Shown: positions 18,237 to 27,800 of the stretch, one piece after another
How positions within the stretch are numbered: the stretch's first letter is position 1
Layout of the letters: each line of letters starts with the position of its first letter
Source: Bacteroidota bacterium
GTDB taxonomy: Bacteria > Bacteroidota > Bacteroidia > Bacteroidales > SKPS01
NCBI GenBank assembly: GCA_022709695.1
Contig: JAKLII010000001.1
Coordinates: 88,881 to 152,880, forward strand
Direction: 5' to 3'
Length of the DNA: 64,000 nucleotides
Translations under genes and position numbers: made by a program
The notes under the pieces: generated by a model
What the model was told of the DNA's origin: nothing
Database searches by the model: none
The model's input: the letters and a program-made list of their open reading frames with translations, nothing else

Positions 18237-18857
18237 TCATTCTTTCACCCACACATTCACAATTTCCCCGATATACATCTTGTGAAAATCCTTGTTCGGG
18301 TAAATCTGCGATGGCACTGAGGCAGCTGTAAACGCTGATTCCAGGATGTCAGAAGCATACAGTTTTTTACACTCCAGGATGATGCGCGCTTCCCTGAAGG
18401 CAACAGAACCGTGTTCGGTAATAAAAGGGGTGAGGCCTGAATTCTTCATCTTATTGAAGGTGCGTCCCGATACTGATCCCATTTTGTGGAGAATGTCGCG
18501 GTATTTTTCCTCATAAAAGGTAACGGTATAGTAGGGTTCCCTTTCGGTAAACTGGTAGGTGTAGCGTTGCGGGCGAACGAAGATGAAGCTCACGGGCTTT
18601 TCCCAAAGCCAGCCCAACCCGCCCCAGCTCGCCGTCATCATGTTGAAGCTGGTATCGCTGTTTCCGGCTGTCACCAGCATCCAGTCTTTGCCGATAAGGC
18701 GGATGGCATTGTCGTTTAATGCTTCCCAGTTGGTTTTCCGGAAGCCAACCGCAGTCGGGGACCCGGGTTTTGTGTTGGGTATCATACCTGATAATACAAT
18801 GAATAACAGAAAGATAAGTGGCTTGATGCCTGAGCGTATTGTGCAGATATTTTTCAT
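18237..18857 (-). CDS. Flavin reductase-like protein with N-terminal hydrophobic segment
   Basis: A 206-residue protein. The core WMLVTAGNSDTSFNMMTASWGGLGWLWEKP with FVRPQRYTYQF matches flavin reductase-like FMN-binding proteins. These hold FMN in a split barrel and pass electrons from NAD(P)H to free flavin or metal. The chosen start (MKNICTIRSG) gives a hydrophobic stretch PLIFLLFIVLSG like a signal peptide or anchor, unusual for a cytosolic family. Alternatives are ATG at 18884 (longer) and 18785 (MIPNTK, no hydrophobic segment). If 18785 is right, the protein is a normal cytosolic flavin reductase. It is a single gene flanked by repeats on both sides. Confidence 0.8.
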   Translation of the reverse strand: MKNICTIRSGIKPLIFLLFIVLSGMIPNTKPGSPTAVGFRKTNWEALNDNAIRLIGKDWMLVTAGNSDTSFNMMTASWGGLGWLWEKPVSFIFVRPQRYTYQFTEREPYYTVTFYEEKYRDILHKMGSVSGRTFNKMKNSGLTPFITEHGSVAFREARIILECKKLYASDILESAFTAASVPSQIYPNKDFHKMYIGEIVNVWVKE

Positions 18858-18922
18858 CCTGCAAATTAGGAATTTCTTTAACATATATGATTAGGTTTTA
18901 AAAGATTTTCAGAAAGGATGAT

Positions 18923-19005
18923 TTTCTCGCAGAAATCCGCAGAAAGTACGCAGAAATCCGCAGAATCTTCTTTCAGCGTCTATCAGCGTAATTTCAGTGG
19001 ATCTC
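18923..19005. repeat. Degenerate member of the 120-bp repeat family
   Basis: TTCTCGCAGAAATCCGCAGA, then a second AGAAATCCGCAGAA, then CTTTCAGCGTCTATCAGCG, match words found at 1-219 and 736-828 in the same orientation. The following stretch to about 19066 decays into short CACAGAAA words. The 18858-19151 gap contains only this repeat and the octamer array. Confidence 0.75.
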
Positions 19006-19108
19006 TTTGGGCAAAAGCAGAAGCTCCCACAGAAAGGCACAGAAACATCACAGAAATTCACAGAGGGAGTGTTGTAGCCTATGCGTCTTAAAATGTGTTC
19101 TTATTTCC

Positions 19109-19154
19109 ACATCAGCACATCAGCACATCAGCACATCAGCACATCAGCACATCA
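19109..19154. repeat. Octamer tandem repeat ACATCAGC (5 copies plus partial)
   Basis: Five perfect copies of ACATCAGC from 19109 to 19148, then ACATCA to 19154. The last bases form the stop codon (19152-19154) of the minus-strand lipoprotein gene. There are no spacers, so it is not CRISPR. Confidence 0.9.
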
Positions 19155-20678
19155 TTTCCTTCCCGGCAGGAACTCATACGCTCCTATATCGGGGCCCGTA
19201 TCCAGCAGGCGGTTATCGCCCTTCAGGTCGAATTCGATGATATTGATAGGAATGACAGGGGCATTGCTCACTACCGTTTTTGACCCTTTGTCGACCAGTA
19301 CCGACAAGCTGTCGGGGATCCATTTGCCGGCATTGGGGTCTTTGAAAATCTTCTCGTTGGGATTATAGGAGGGGAGTTCCTGGTTGCGGGTAATGCACCC
19401 CAGAAAATGTGCAGGATTGAGGGCGGGGTTGGTGATGGTTTTCAGGAGGCAATGGTCGAAGAAGTAGTTGAATGCCCCTCCGAAACTGTCGGTGGCGACG
19501 TACTCTTCCTTGTTGGTGCCGTAAATGATGCAGTTTCCAAAGTAGGCTTTGGTAAGGTCGCCGGTATAAATGGCGCCGGCTCCCAGGTTGATCTCATAAT
19601 TGGCAAGCACAAGAGCCGGTATCTGCCTCGTTCCGTAAGTCCAGTAATTGGCGATGGTCGTATGCCTGAAATCGTATGAGCCGCCCACCGCCAGGTACAC
19701 GGTGATATCGCCACTGTTGGTTATCAGGCAGTTGGTGGCCTCCACCGTATAAGCCCTGGTAAACAGACCACGGCCCGACATGTTGTCGATGGTAGTATTG
19801 TTGAGCACCAGTTTGTTCCCCATCGGTTGTTGCAGGATTTCAGCCTGAATGCCGATGAATCCGTTTTTAATGATGGCATAATTGAATTCATTGTCGATGC
19901 TCCCTTCGTTGAGCCAGATCCGGTCCCACTGACCGGGCAGGTCGCGGTAATACGGGTCCAGCCGGTCACCCTGAAAGGTAACGGGTTCATCCTTTGTGCC
20001 TTCCACCTTGATGCTTCCCCCTTTGTACACCCAAAGTCCCGAGCCGTTATGGAAGTGTATCCGTGTGCCTTTATCAATCCTGAGCAGGGCTGTGGAGTCA
20101 ACCACCGCATACCCGTATATCACCCAGGGCTTGTCGTTGGTCCATTCCACCGTTTCCCCTTCAGCTGCCACAATGCGGTAGGGGAGATTTCCGATCTGCT
20201 TGTCGGGTACAATGAAGTGGGCATCCTGTCCCCACGCCACCAGCTTCACATCCTGCATCTTCCCCTGGTTGATGAACACAATGGAGTCGGTGAGGATGAG
20301 GGGATTGTTGCTGTTGTTCGGATCCACGGTAACCTCTACAAAGATATATAGGCTGTCGCCTGAGCCCAGTTCCACATTATCTGCCGAGGTACCCGGTTTT
20401 CCGTTGATATTGATGCGATAGGATGACTGGCTTCCACCTGCCATGTAAATCCGGTCGATACGCACCGGTTGTTTCTCCAGATTATACACCTTAAGCCATT
20501 GGGTAACGGAGCCTATGGTGGTAAATACCGTATCGAATATTATGGTATCCTGTGAAAACCCAAGGGAGACCGGGGTGTTCAGGAAATCCTCCTCCTTGCG
20601 GCAGGAGGATAACAGTGTAATCACCAGCAGGATGGGAGCTATCAGGGAGAGGAGGAGGGCTTTCTGGCGGATGTGCAT
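19152..20678 (-). CDS. Lipoprotein with predicted right-handed beta-helix
   Basis: A 508-residue protein with a lipoprotein signal, LLSLIAPILLVITLLSSC, lipidated Cys26, followed by RKEED. Residues about 190-440 repeat short beta-strand turns (LWVYKGGSIKVEGTKDEP, FNYAIIKNGFIGIQAEI, VEATNCLITNSGDITVYL), typical of parallel beta-helix proteins. The C-terminus LDTGPDIGAYEFLPGRK matches the tail common in Bacteroidota parallel beta-helix proteins. It is likely anchored to the outer membrane or cell surface. No enzymatic residues can be assigned. It lies downstream of the S9 peptidase but has its own promoter box inside the gap. Confidence 0.82.
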   Translation of the reverse strand: MHIRQKALLLSLIAPILLVITLLSSCRKEEDFLNTPVSLGFSQDTIIFDTVFTTIGSVTQWLKVYNLEKQPVRIDRIYMAGGSQSSYRININGKPGTSADNVELGSGDSLYIFVEVTVDPNNSNNPLILTDSIVFINQGKMQDVKLVAWGQDAHFIVPDKQIGNLPYRIVAAEGETVEWTNDKPWVIYGYAVVDSTALLRIDKGTRIHFHNGSGLWVYKGGSIKVEGTKDEPVTFQGDRLDPYYRDLPGQWDRIWLNEGSIDNEFNYAIIKNGFIGIQAEILQQPMGNKLVLNNTTIDNMSGRGLFTRAYTVEATNCLITNSGDITVYLAVGGSYDFRHTTIANYWTYGTRQIPALVLANYEINLGAGAIYTGDLTKAYFGNCIIYGTNKEEYVATDSFGGAFNYFFDHCLLKTITNPALNPAHFLGCITRNQELPSYNPNEKIFKDPNAGKWIPDSLSVLVDKGSKTVVSNAPVIPINIIEFDLKGDNRLLDTGPDIGAYEFLPGRK

Positions 20679-20730
20679 CAGGAATGGTAATTTCAGGCTT
20701 TGCTAACGGCGTTTTCGGGTGATTATTGGG

Positions 20731-20738
20731 CAAAAATA
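20731..20738 (-). promoter_or_regulatory. Candidate -7 box for the beta-helix lipoprotein
   Basis: On the minus strand TATTTTTG matches TAnnTTTG, giving a leader of about 48 bases. It begins four bases after the S9 peptidase stop. No clear -33 box. Confidence 0.4.
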
Positions 20739-20741
20739 GGA

Positions 20742-23582
20742 TTATTCCGCAAGGCGGTAGCCATCATCCGTCTCTTTCAGCAGGGCAGGGCGACCCATGC
20801 TCATCCATTCCGGAGCGGGAGCATCTTTGAGGTAATGATCGAAGAACTGTTTCATGCGGATGCTTAGGTCCACCCGGTTGGGCCATTTTTCGAGGTTATG
20901 GGCTTCGTTGTTATAAACCAGGAGCCAGCAGGGCTTCTGCAACCGCCTGAGGGCCAGGTAGTATTCCACAGATTGGGACCAGGGCACCGCTCCGTCATTG
21001 TCGTTATGCATCATCAGCAAAGGAGTTTTTACCGAGTCGGCATAGAATAGGGGTGAGTTGGAGAAGTACCGTGTAGTACTGCTCCAAAGGTCGGTTCCCA
21101 GCCTGCTTTGCCCGTCTTCGTACTGGAACATCCGGGCTTTGCCGCTTTCCCAGCGGATACCTCCATAGGCACTGGTCATGTTAGAAACCGCAGCCCCGGC
21201 CATGGCAGCTGCAAATATATCGGACCGGGTGATAATGAATGCCACCTGGTAACCGCCCCAGCTTTGTCCCTGGATACCCACGCGGGCCGGGTCAATCATG
21301 CCAAGCGACAACACATAGCGGGTGCCGCTTTCCACGGCGGTAACGGCATCGTAACCCGGCTCTCCGTCCGAAGGATAATGGATATCGGGTTCAAAAACCG
21401 CATAGCCGTGGCTCAGATAGTAAGCCGTATTCACCACTGAGCGGCTTGGAACAAAAGGGTTAAACCCATAGAGGCCGTCGGAGCTCTTTTCGTAGAAGGT
21501 GACAATCATCGGCAGTTTTTCGAAACCATCGTGATTTTCAGGCAGGTGTAGAATCCCCTGGTATTTCCGGCCGAACCTTTCCCATTCCACCAGCCTTGCT
21601 TCACCACAATAGAATGGTGCATAGGCTTTGCCGGCTTCGGAAAGTCTCCGGGGATTTTTCATCATGGATTCATCCGTCCACACTTCCGGATATTCTGCAA
21701 AGCTCTCCCGGCGCCACACCAGACGATCGCCCCTGCGCGCCTTTTCAAGCGATGAATACCGGTAATTGCCTGCAAGCAACTGTTCAGGTTTTCCCGGTTT
21801 ATGGTAGGAGAGGAGGGCGAAGCCACCCCCTTTGGTCCGTTCGTTGAAAGTGCTGAGCATCAGCGTCTCTTTACCCCTGTAGCTGAATTTCCTGTTTTCC
21901 AGGTGCAGGATACGATATACCAGGCTGTCATTGCCGCCTGCGGAAGTAAGGCATACAGGGGGATCGTTTCCCTTCAGGTCCATCTTCCAGATATCGAATT
22001 TGCTGTATAGGAAAATATATCGTCCTTCATCACCCCAGCCACCATATCCGTAAGATGGAGCAGGTCCGGGGTTGTCAAATTCATCCTGGTAAAACTGAAC
22101 CGGAAAACCACAGGTGAAGCACCGCGTACTCAGGTCAAGGGTCGAAATTACCTTCCAGGTGCTGTCGGACTGGTCGTACCAGACAAGATGGGCATCATCC
22201 GGAGAAACATATACTGTGGCATCCCTCCCTTCCCACACCAGCCTTTTCTCATCAGAAAGGGTACTGATCATCCACAGGTCAGTTCTGTTACTTGATTTCC
22301 AGGTGGTTTCAACAGCATACTTCAGGTCGTCCCATACCAGAATCACCGAATTGGTGGACTGCCGGTTCAGGCTTGATCTTCGATGAATTGAATCCTCAAC
22401 AATTACCGTAGTTTGATCTTCAGGGTTATACATCATGGCAAAGCCCCGCTTTTTCTCTTTGTCGAGCTCTTTCAGTTGCTGCGACTGGATAAAAGGTTCA
22501 TCCCATTTCCAGATATCCACACTGTATTTCTCATCGGCCAGCAGTGAATCCTCATGCGGCTTCGGTGTGGGATGAGAGTAATACAGGATCAGTCTGTTAT
22601 TTTTTTCGAGGAAGAAAGGGGCCTGGTGTGGGTTGAAAGCCATTCCGGACGGGGGTTGTGGCTTGAGAAATGTGCTGTCGTTCAGCTTGTTCCAAACCAA
22701 GTATTGAAAGGTTTTGTCATCAGCCGTATCGGGTTGCTCAAGCACAGCCAGTTTATTGTCATTGAATGAAAATACAGGGAACTTCAGCATACCGGCTGAG
22801 AGGTATCTGGGTTCCGGGACATTTTTTTTATCATGAAGCAGAAAGAGCTGCTGAGCAGGAAGGGTATCCACAGGTTGCACCGTATAGGCCAGGGTCTTGC
22901 CGTTCGGGGACCATACTGCGGTAATTACGAGGCTGTCGGTAAAAACCTCTCCGGAGGCGGGATTCAGTACCACCAGGTTCATCCGTTTCTCTTCCTTTTT
23001 CTTCTTGTCACCGGATTTGGAGGGTTTCTCCTTTGGTATTTCCTCTTTGGTGGCATCTGCTGAATCGGTTTTTGACGGTTCCGGTTCTTTCACCTTCAGC
23101 AGGGCTGCAATCCGGTTGCCGGAAAACTCCTGGGGCACCAAAACAGTTTTTACTCCGGCATACTGGTAATCAACGGGTTCTCTGCTTTTAAGGAAGCGTA
23201 CTATCAGTGTGTCATCCAGTTTTTCGGCTCCTTTGGGATCTTTCTTGCGGGCAGCTCTTGCCTGGGCAAATTCGGGCTCACGGGTCCAGGCCATCCAGGA
23301 GCCATCGGAGGCAAACCACACGTTTTTACATCTGATGAGCGAATCGGTGCGGTTGGTTTTCAGGTCGTGAACCACGGTAACCGGATCCCCGTATTGCATG
23401 GGTGAGATCACATACCACACAAACTGTCCGTTGTCGGAGACCCCTTTTTTGGTGATATTGGGCATAACGGGGTAATCGGCGGTTTCAAACGGGCGCTTCT
23501 GCTGGGCAGAGGTGTAGCCGGTCACCAGCAGGCTGAGGGCCAGAATTACCAGTCCTGATCGGAAAACCTTGCGATCTGTCAT
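20742..23582 (-). CDS. S9 family peptidase (prolyl oligopeptidase type), exported
   Basis: A 946-residue protein from MTDRKVFRSGLVILALSL, a signal peptide ending near TSAQ. The ATG at 23642 would bury it and is rejected. Residues about 30-680 form a beta-propeller. It is interrupted near residue 190-215 by a Lys/Glu-rich linker (KSGDKKKKEEK). The alpha/beta hydrolase domain carries the nucleophile in GQSWGGYQ (S774), Asp in HNDNDGAVPW and His in NNEAHNLEKW. This predicts a periplasmic dipeptidyl- or oligopeptidase that trims peptides made by secreted proteases such as the C25 enzyme at 9391. That link is inference. Confidence 0.93.
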   Translation of the reverse strand: MTDRKVFRSGLVILALSLLVTGYTSAQQKRPFETADYPVMPNITKKGVSDNGQFVWYVISPMQYGDPVTVVHDLKTNRTDSLIRCKNVWFASDGSWMAWTREPEFAQARAARKKDPKGAEKLDDTLIVRFLKSREPVDYQYAGVKTVLVPQEFSGNRIAALLKVKEPEPSKTDSADATKEEIPKEKPSKSGDKKKKEEKRMNLVVLNPASGEVFTDSLVITAVWSPNGKTLAYTVQPVDTLPAQQLFLLHDKKNVPEPRYLSAGMLKFPVFSFNDNKLAVLEQPDTADDKTFQYLVWNKLNDSTFLKPQPPSGMAFNPHQAPFFLEKNNRLILYYSHPTPKPHEDSLLADEKYSVDIWKWDEPFIQSQQLKELDKEKKRGFAMMYNPEDQTTVIVEDSIHRRSSLNRQSTNSVILVWDDLKYAVETTWKSSNRTDLWMISTLSDEKRLVWEGRDATVYVSPDDAHLVWYDQSDSTWKVISTLDLSTRCFTCGFPVQFYQDEFDNPGPAPSYGYGGWGDEGRYIFLYSKFDIWKMDLKGNDPPVCLTSAGGNDSLVYRILHLENRKFSYRGKETLMLSTFNERTKGGGFALLSYHKPGKPEQLLAGNYRYSSLEKARRGDRLVWRRESFAEYPEVWTDESMMKNPRRLSEAGKAYAPFYCGEARLVEWERFGRKYQGILHLPENHDGFEKLPMIVTFYEKSSDGLYGFNPFVPSRSVVNTAYYLSHGYAVFEPDIHYPSDGEPGYDAVTAVESGTRYVLSLGMIDPARVGIQGQSWGGYQVAFIITRSDIFAAAMAGAAVSNMTSAYGGIRWESGKARMFQYEDGQSRLGTDLWSSTTRYFSNSPLFYADSVKTPLLMMHNDNDGAVPWSQSVEYYLALRRLQKPCWLLVYNNEAHNLEKWPNRVDLSIRMKQFFDHYLKDAPAPEWMSMGRPALLKETDDGYRLAE

Positions 23583-23603
23583 GTCGGGTTTGTTTTGGAA
23601 GCC

Positions 23604-23611
23604 CAAAAATA
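23604..23611 (-). promoter_or_regulatory. Candidate -7 box for the S9 peptidase
   Basis: On the minus strand TATTTTTG matches TAnnTTTG, with a leader of about 15-17 bases before the ATG at 23582. This supports that start over 23642, which lies upstream of the box. Confidence 0.5.
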
Positions 23612-23756
23612 GGGCAAAATGCAGACATAATCCTTTTTTCACGTAAAGACGGCAACGAACAAATCAGCAGTTGCCCGGTGATATACAATACCTCACTCTG
23701 CTGCTATGCAATAGTGGCTGTGCTTCTCATTAACCCTGTAAAGCTTAAAAAAACCG

Positions 23757-23764
23757 TACTTTTG
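23757..23764 (+). promoter_or_regulatory. Candidate -7 box for gap and the downstream dikinase-like gene
   Basis: TACTTTTG matches TAnnTTTG, placing the start near 23769 and a leader of about 39 bases. The 225-base gap to the divergent S9 gene holds this and the S9 box and nothing else I can identify. Confidence 0.5.
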
Positions 23765-23807
23765 CTTTTTCTATTGGCACTCAACAAACCATCCATTTGC
23801 ATCAGTA

Positions 23808-24824
23808 ATGAAATTAAAGATCGGGATCAACGGACTTGGGAGGATCGGGAAGCTGGTATTCCGTCTCCTCGAAGGAGAACCGGACATGGAGGTGGTCCAC
23901 CTGAATGATAAAATGAACCCTGAACTGCTGGCTCACCTGCTCAGATACGACACCATACACGGGCGGTATAGTGGCACCATCGAAGGGCGTGACGGTGCTT
24001 TGCTTGTGAATGGCAGGAAGGTGTTGCTGACCCACGGCACCCATCCGAAGGACATTCCCTGGAGCCGGAGTGGTGTGGACATCGTTGTGGAGTCGAGCGG
24101 CCAGTTCAAGACCGGTTCATTGCTGACCCATCATGTGCGCAACGGGGTTAAAAAGGTAGTGCTTACATGCCCGGCCGACGACAGCAGCATCGATCGCACT
24201 GTGGTCATGGGCATCAACCATCAGCAACTGGTACCGGCAGACAGTATCATCTCCAACGCATCCTGCACCACCAACTGCGTGGCCATGATGCTGAAGGTGC
24301 TGCACGACCATTTCATCGTTCAACGGGCCTTTATGAATACCGTGCATCCTTTCACCAACAACCAGTCGCTGCTCGACGGCCCCCACAGCGATTTCCGCAG
24401 GGCAAGGGCTGCTGTGGGCAACATCATTCCTACCACCACCAGCGCCATCAGGACGATTCCGCTGGTGATGCCTGAAATGAAAGGCCGTTTCGACGGTTTT
24501 GCCACACGCGTCCCGGTGACCGACGGTTCCTTCGTGGAGCTGACCGCCGAACTGGGTACCCGTGTGACGACCCAAACTATCAACGCCGCTTTTCGCACCG
24601 CCTCTGAGCAAGGATTGAAAGGACTGCTGGCATGTTGCGATGAACCCATCGTCAGCAGCGATGTGATAGGCAATCCCCACTCAGCCATTTTCGACATCCT
24701 GGCCACCAAGGTGATCCATGGCGACCTGGTGCAGGTACTTGCCTGGTACGACAACGAAAGTGGTTATGCACACCGGATCATCGACCTGCTGAGGTACCTT
24801 TCTGAATTGGAACCAACCTGCTGA
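23808..24824 (+). CDS. gap: Type I glyceraldehyde-3-phosphate dehydrogenase
   Basis: A 338-residue protein of normal length. The NAD-binding motif is INGLGRIGKLVFR. The segment VVHLND ends in the Asp that favours NAD over NADP. The catalytic Cys is in SNASCTTNC (C153), the partner His in NTVHPF (H180), and the C-terminal WYDNESGYAHRI is typical. It catalyses reversible oxidative phosphorylation of glyceraldehyde-3-phosphate in glycolysis and gluconeogenesis. The dikinase-like gene starts five bases after its stop, so the two are almost certainly co-transcribed. A second, divergent GAPDH lies beyond that gene. Confidence 0.97.
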   Translation: MKLKIGINGLGRIGKLVFRLLEGEPDMEVVHLNDKMNPELLAHLLRYDTIHGRYSGTIEGRDGALLVNGRKVLLTHGTHPKDIPWSRSGVDIVVESSGQFKTGSLLTHHVRNGVKKVVLTCPADDSSIDRTVVMGINHQQLVPADSIISNASCTTNCVAMMLKVLHDHFIVQRAFMNTVHPFTNNQSLLDGPHSDFRRARAAVGNIIPTTTSAIRTIPLVMPEMKGRFDGFATRVPVTDGSFVELTAELGTRVTTQTINAAFRTASEQGLKGLLACCDEPIVSSDVIGNPHSAIFDILATKVIHGDLVQVLAWYDNESGYAHRIIDLLRYLSELEPTC

Positions 24825-24829
24825 ATTTC

Positions 24830-27800
24830 ATGAACAAGGAATTGCAATCGAAGGCGCTGGAAGTGAACCTGGCACAGACCCGTGATCAGGAGATCGTTGT
24901 ACCACCGGAACACCAGTGGTTTGTTTCACTTTCCCAACCCTACTGGGGTATCCAGAAACGGGTTTCGGAGTTCTTCAATGAACTGCATCATCCCTATTCC
25001 AACCGCAAGGTGGTAGTGGAACAGCTCACCACCCTGGTGGTGGGAGACTTCTGGCTTTACAAGGGACATCCTGAACGCCAAAGGGCATATGGTGTCATTC
25101 TGGGGCTTTTTGACCTGCTGCTGGCAGAAGACCTGCCCGATGACCTGAACAAGCAGCTGGTGTATACCTTTCTCAGCTTCATCGACAACTGTACCCAGGG
25201 GGATGCCTGGGATCCGGAGCCCGTAGAAGGGGCTTTAAAACTACTCGATAAGCACCTCGAAGAGAACAGTTTCAGTTACCTCAGCAACCTTGGTTACTTA
25301 TTTAAAAGTTTGCGGCAGGCTGGTACTGATCCGATCCTGGGGCCGCCAGCGCTTGCCCTTACCCAAAAAATCATCCTGAGGCATATCAGTTTCTGGGAAT
25401 CCACCACCGAAATTGAGACATGGTATGAACAGCACCGGAAGAAGTTTGGTGGCAGGTATGGAGAGCTTCTGAAACAGGTAGGTAAACCCTTTTTTGATGA
25501 GCAGCGGCGGAATCTTGAACTTGCTGCAGGATGGGACGACCTGGTGACGCAGTCCTTTTCCTTTGCCGACATTGCCTCCCTCTTCCGGAAGGTGACCGAC
25601 AATTTCGATAAGGCCACGGAGAAATTCAACTACCTGTTCTACCTGCTCCACCTGCCGGGTATGGTGTATCAGCGCGATTACCTGCTGTGGGACCTGAACA
25701 AAGTGATCCGGAACATCAGCCAGGAACTTACTGAGGATCAGATCATCGCCGCCATCGACGAGCTCTTTGTGCTTTTTGCCGAATTCCATCCACAGTATGT
25801 GGCCATGGTGCTCGATTCGGTGCTGACACTGGGCAAGGAGATCATAAACACCAGCAACCTGAAGCTAATCCATTATTTCGAAGACAAGGTGATCGGACTG
25901 GGGTTTGTCACACCGGGTTTGGTGTACCTTACCGACGACTGGCAGTTGCAGGTGGACAGAAACCACGTGAAGAACATAAGGGTTTGGCTTGAGCTGATCG
26001 AATATGGCCCTGAGATGATGAAGAAACTCCTCTCAGCTTTGATTATCAACCTGAGGCTTGGAGGTATTTTTATTTTCGATACCGACCTGTTCCAACGGGA
26101 TGTCACACACCTGCTCAATGCGGATGTTTCACCTATATACAAACAGATTAAGCAGTTAACAAGAATTTTCCCTGTATATTTCAATGAAATCGGGGCCGAA
26201 GGGGAGTTGCGTGACGTGTCCACCGTGATTGATGAGATCAGCCAGCGCAATGACAAACTGATCCACTTCCTGCGTAAGCAGATTCATACCGAAGGAAACA
26301 ACTCCCATATTCGTATTACCCTCGAAATCATCAGGTTTTGGCTCGATAAGGACACCACCCGCTTAAAAAAGCTGATTCCAGGAAACGTGATGGAGGGGAT
26401 ACAGAAGGATGGAATATGGGTAGCGGGGGTGCATCAGGTGCTGGAGGGCATCCTCAAGTCGACCGGAAAATCCCTGGAAAAGATACTGGAATGTGAGGAG
26501 GAAGAGTTGAAGGATGTTGCAGGAAAGCTCAATCATGCCAACGAATCCGATGTCCGCCGTGTACTCCTTATCATCAAGCTTTATCAGCTGCTCAGGGAGA
26601 AGTATTCATTTGAGACCGATAATATTATCGGAACACTTGCCCATCATCGCTTTTTTGAGCAGGAGGACATTGAAAAGCTTGCAAAATGCCTGGATGAGCG
26701 ATCTGATGATACGGCTCTGAAGCTGATCTACGGTTTTATGGTAAAGCTGAACCAGGTGATCTTTGACCCCGAGGTAAGCCAGGGATGGGAGAATATCTAT
26801 TACAAGCGGCATATCGCATTTGGCATCCCCTCGATGTACGGGCAATACCACGAGACCAAGTTCGAAGCACTGGGGCTTACCTTCCGGCTCGAACGGATCG
26901 CCACCCTGCTTGCAGAGCGCATCATCGGAAACCTGAATACCGATTATATCACCGCTGTTTCGCTCAAGGAAATCTATGGTGTGGTGAAATTGCTGCAGGA
27001 AGGGCTTGAGCTGGACGGGATCTCAGACCAGGGGCTGAATTCCAATCTGCAGATGTTCCAGTACAGTCTGACATCCGGAAGCTTTACGGTGAAGCAGTAC
27101 ATTAACATCTTCCAGTTCATGGAGGAAAATGTAAAGGAGATCATCAACAAGTATTTTATCCGCCCTTATGATGATTTGCTGAAGATGATCATCCCGCAGC
27201 TTTACCCGCAGGAAATGAAGGGGGACATCAAATCCCAGAAGAAGTTCATCCAGAAGAAATCGGAAATCTTTTACCGCGACCTGCTGTTCTCCACGTTCCT
27301 GATCCAGCACCTTGACAATTTCATCGGGTTGATCCTCAACAACCTGAGAAAAATGGTGACAGACCTTTCAGAGGAGGATATCCGGAGCGTGATGTCCTAC
27401 GATCCGGGTATGGTGATCAGTCCGTTTTACCGCGAAACACCCTCCATGGATAACCAGGTTTTTCTGGGTTCCAAAGCATACTATCTCAAGAAGCTCTACC
27501 TGAAAGGATATCCGGTGCCACCGGGTTTTGTACTTACTACGGAGGTTTTCCGCAGGAAGAGTTGCATATTGAAACTCCTTCCTCTGGATGCCGAGATTGA
27601 CTCCAATATCCGGCGACATATCCGCGAACTGGAGGAGCTTTCGGGTCGACAATACGGGAATCCGCTAAACCCGTTGCTGCTGAGTGTCAGGTCCGGGTCT
27701 GCAATCTCGATGCCGGGTGCCATGAACACCTTCCTGAATGTCGGGCTCAATGACGAGATCACCGAAACGCTCTGCCAGCAGTACAACTTCGGTTGGACTT

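Noticed and set aside
19109..19154. Possible CRISPR array
   Set aside because: The 8-base units are contiguous with no spacers and there are no cas genes.
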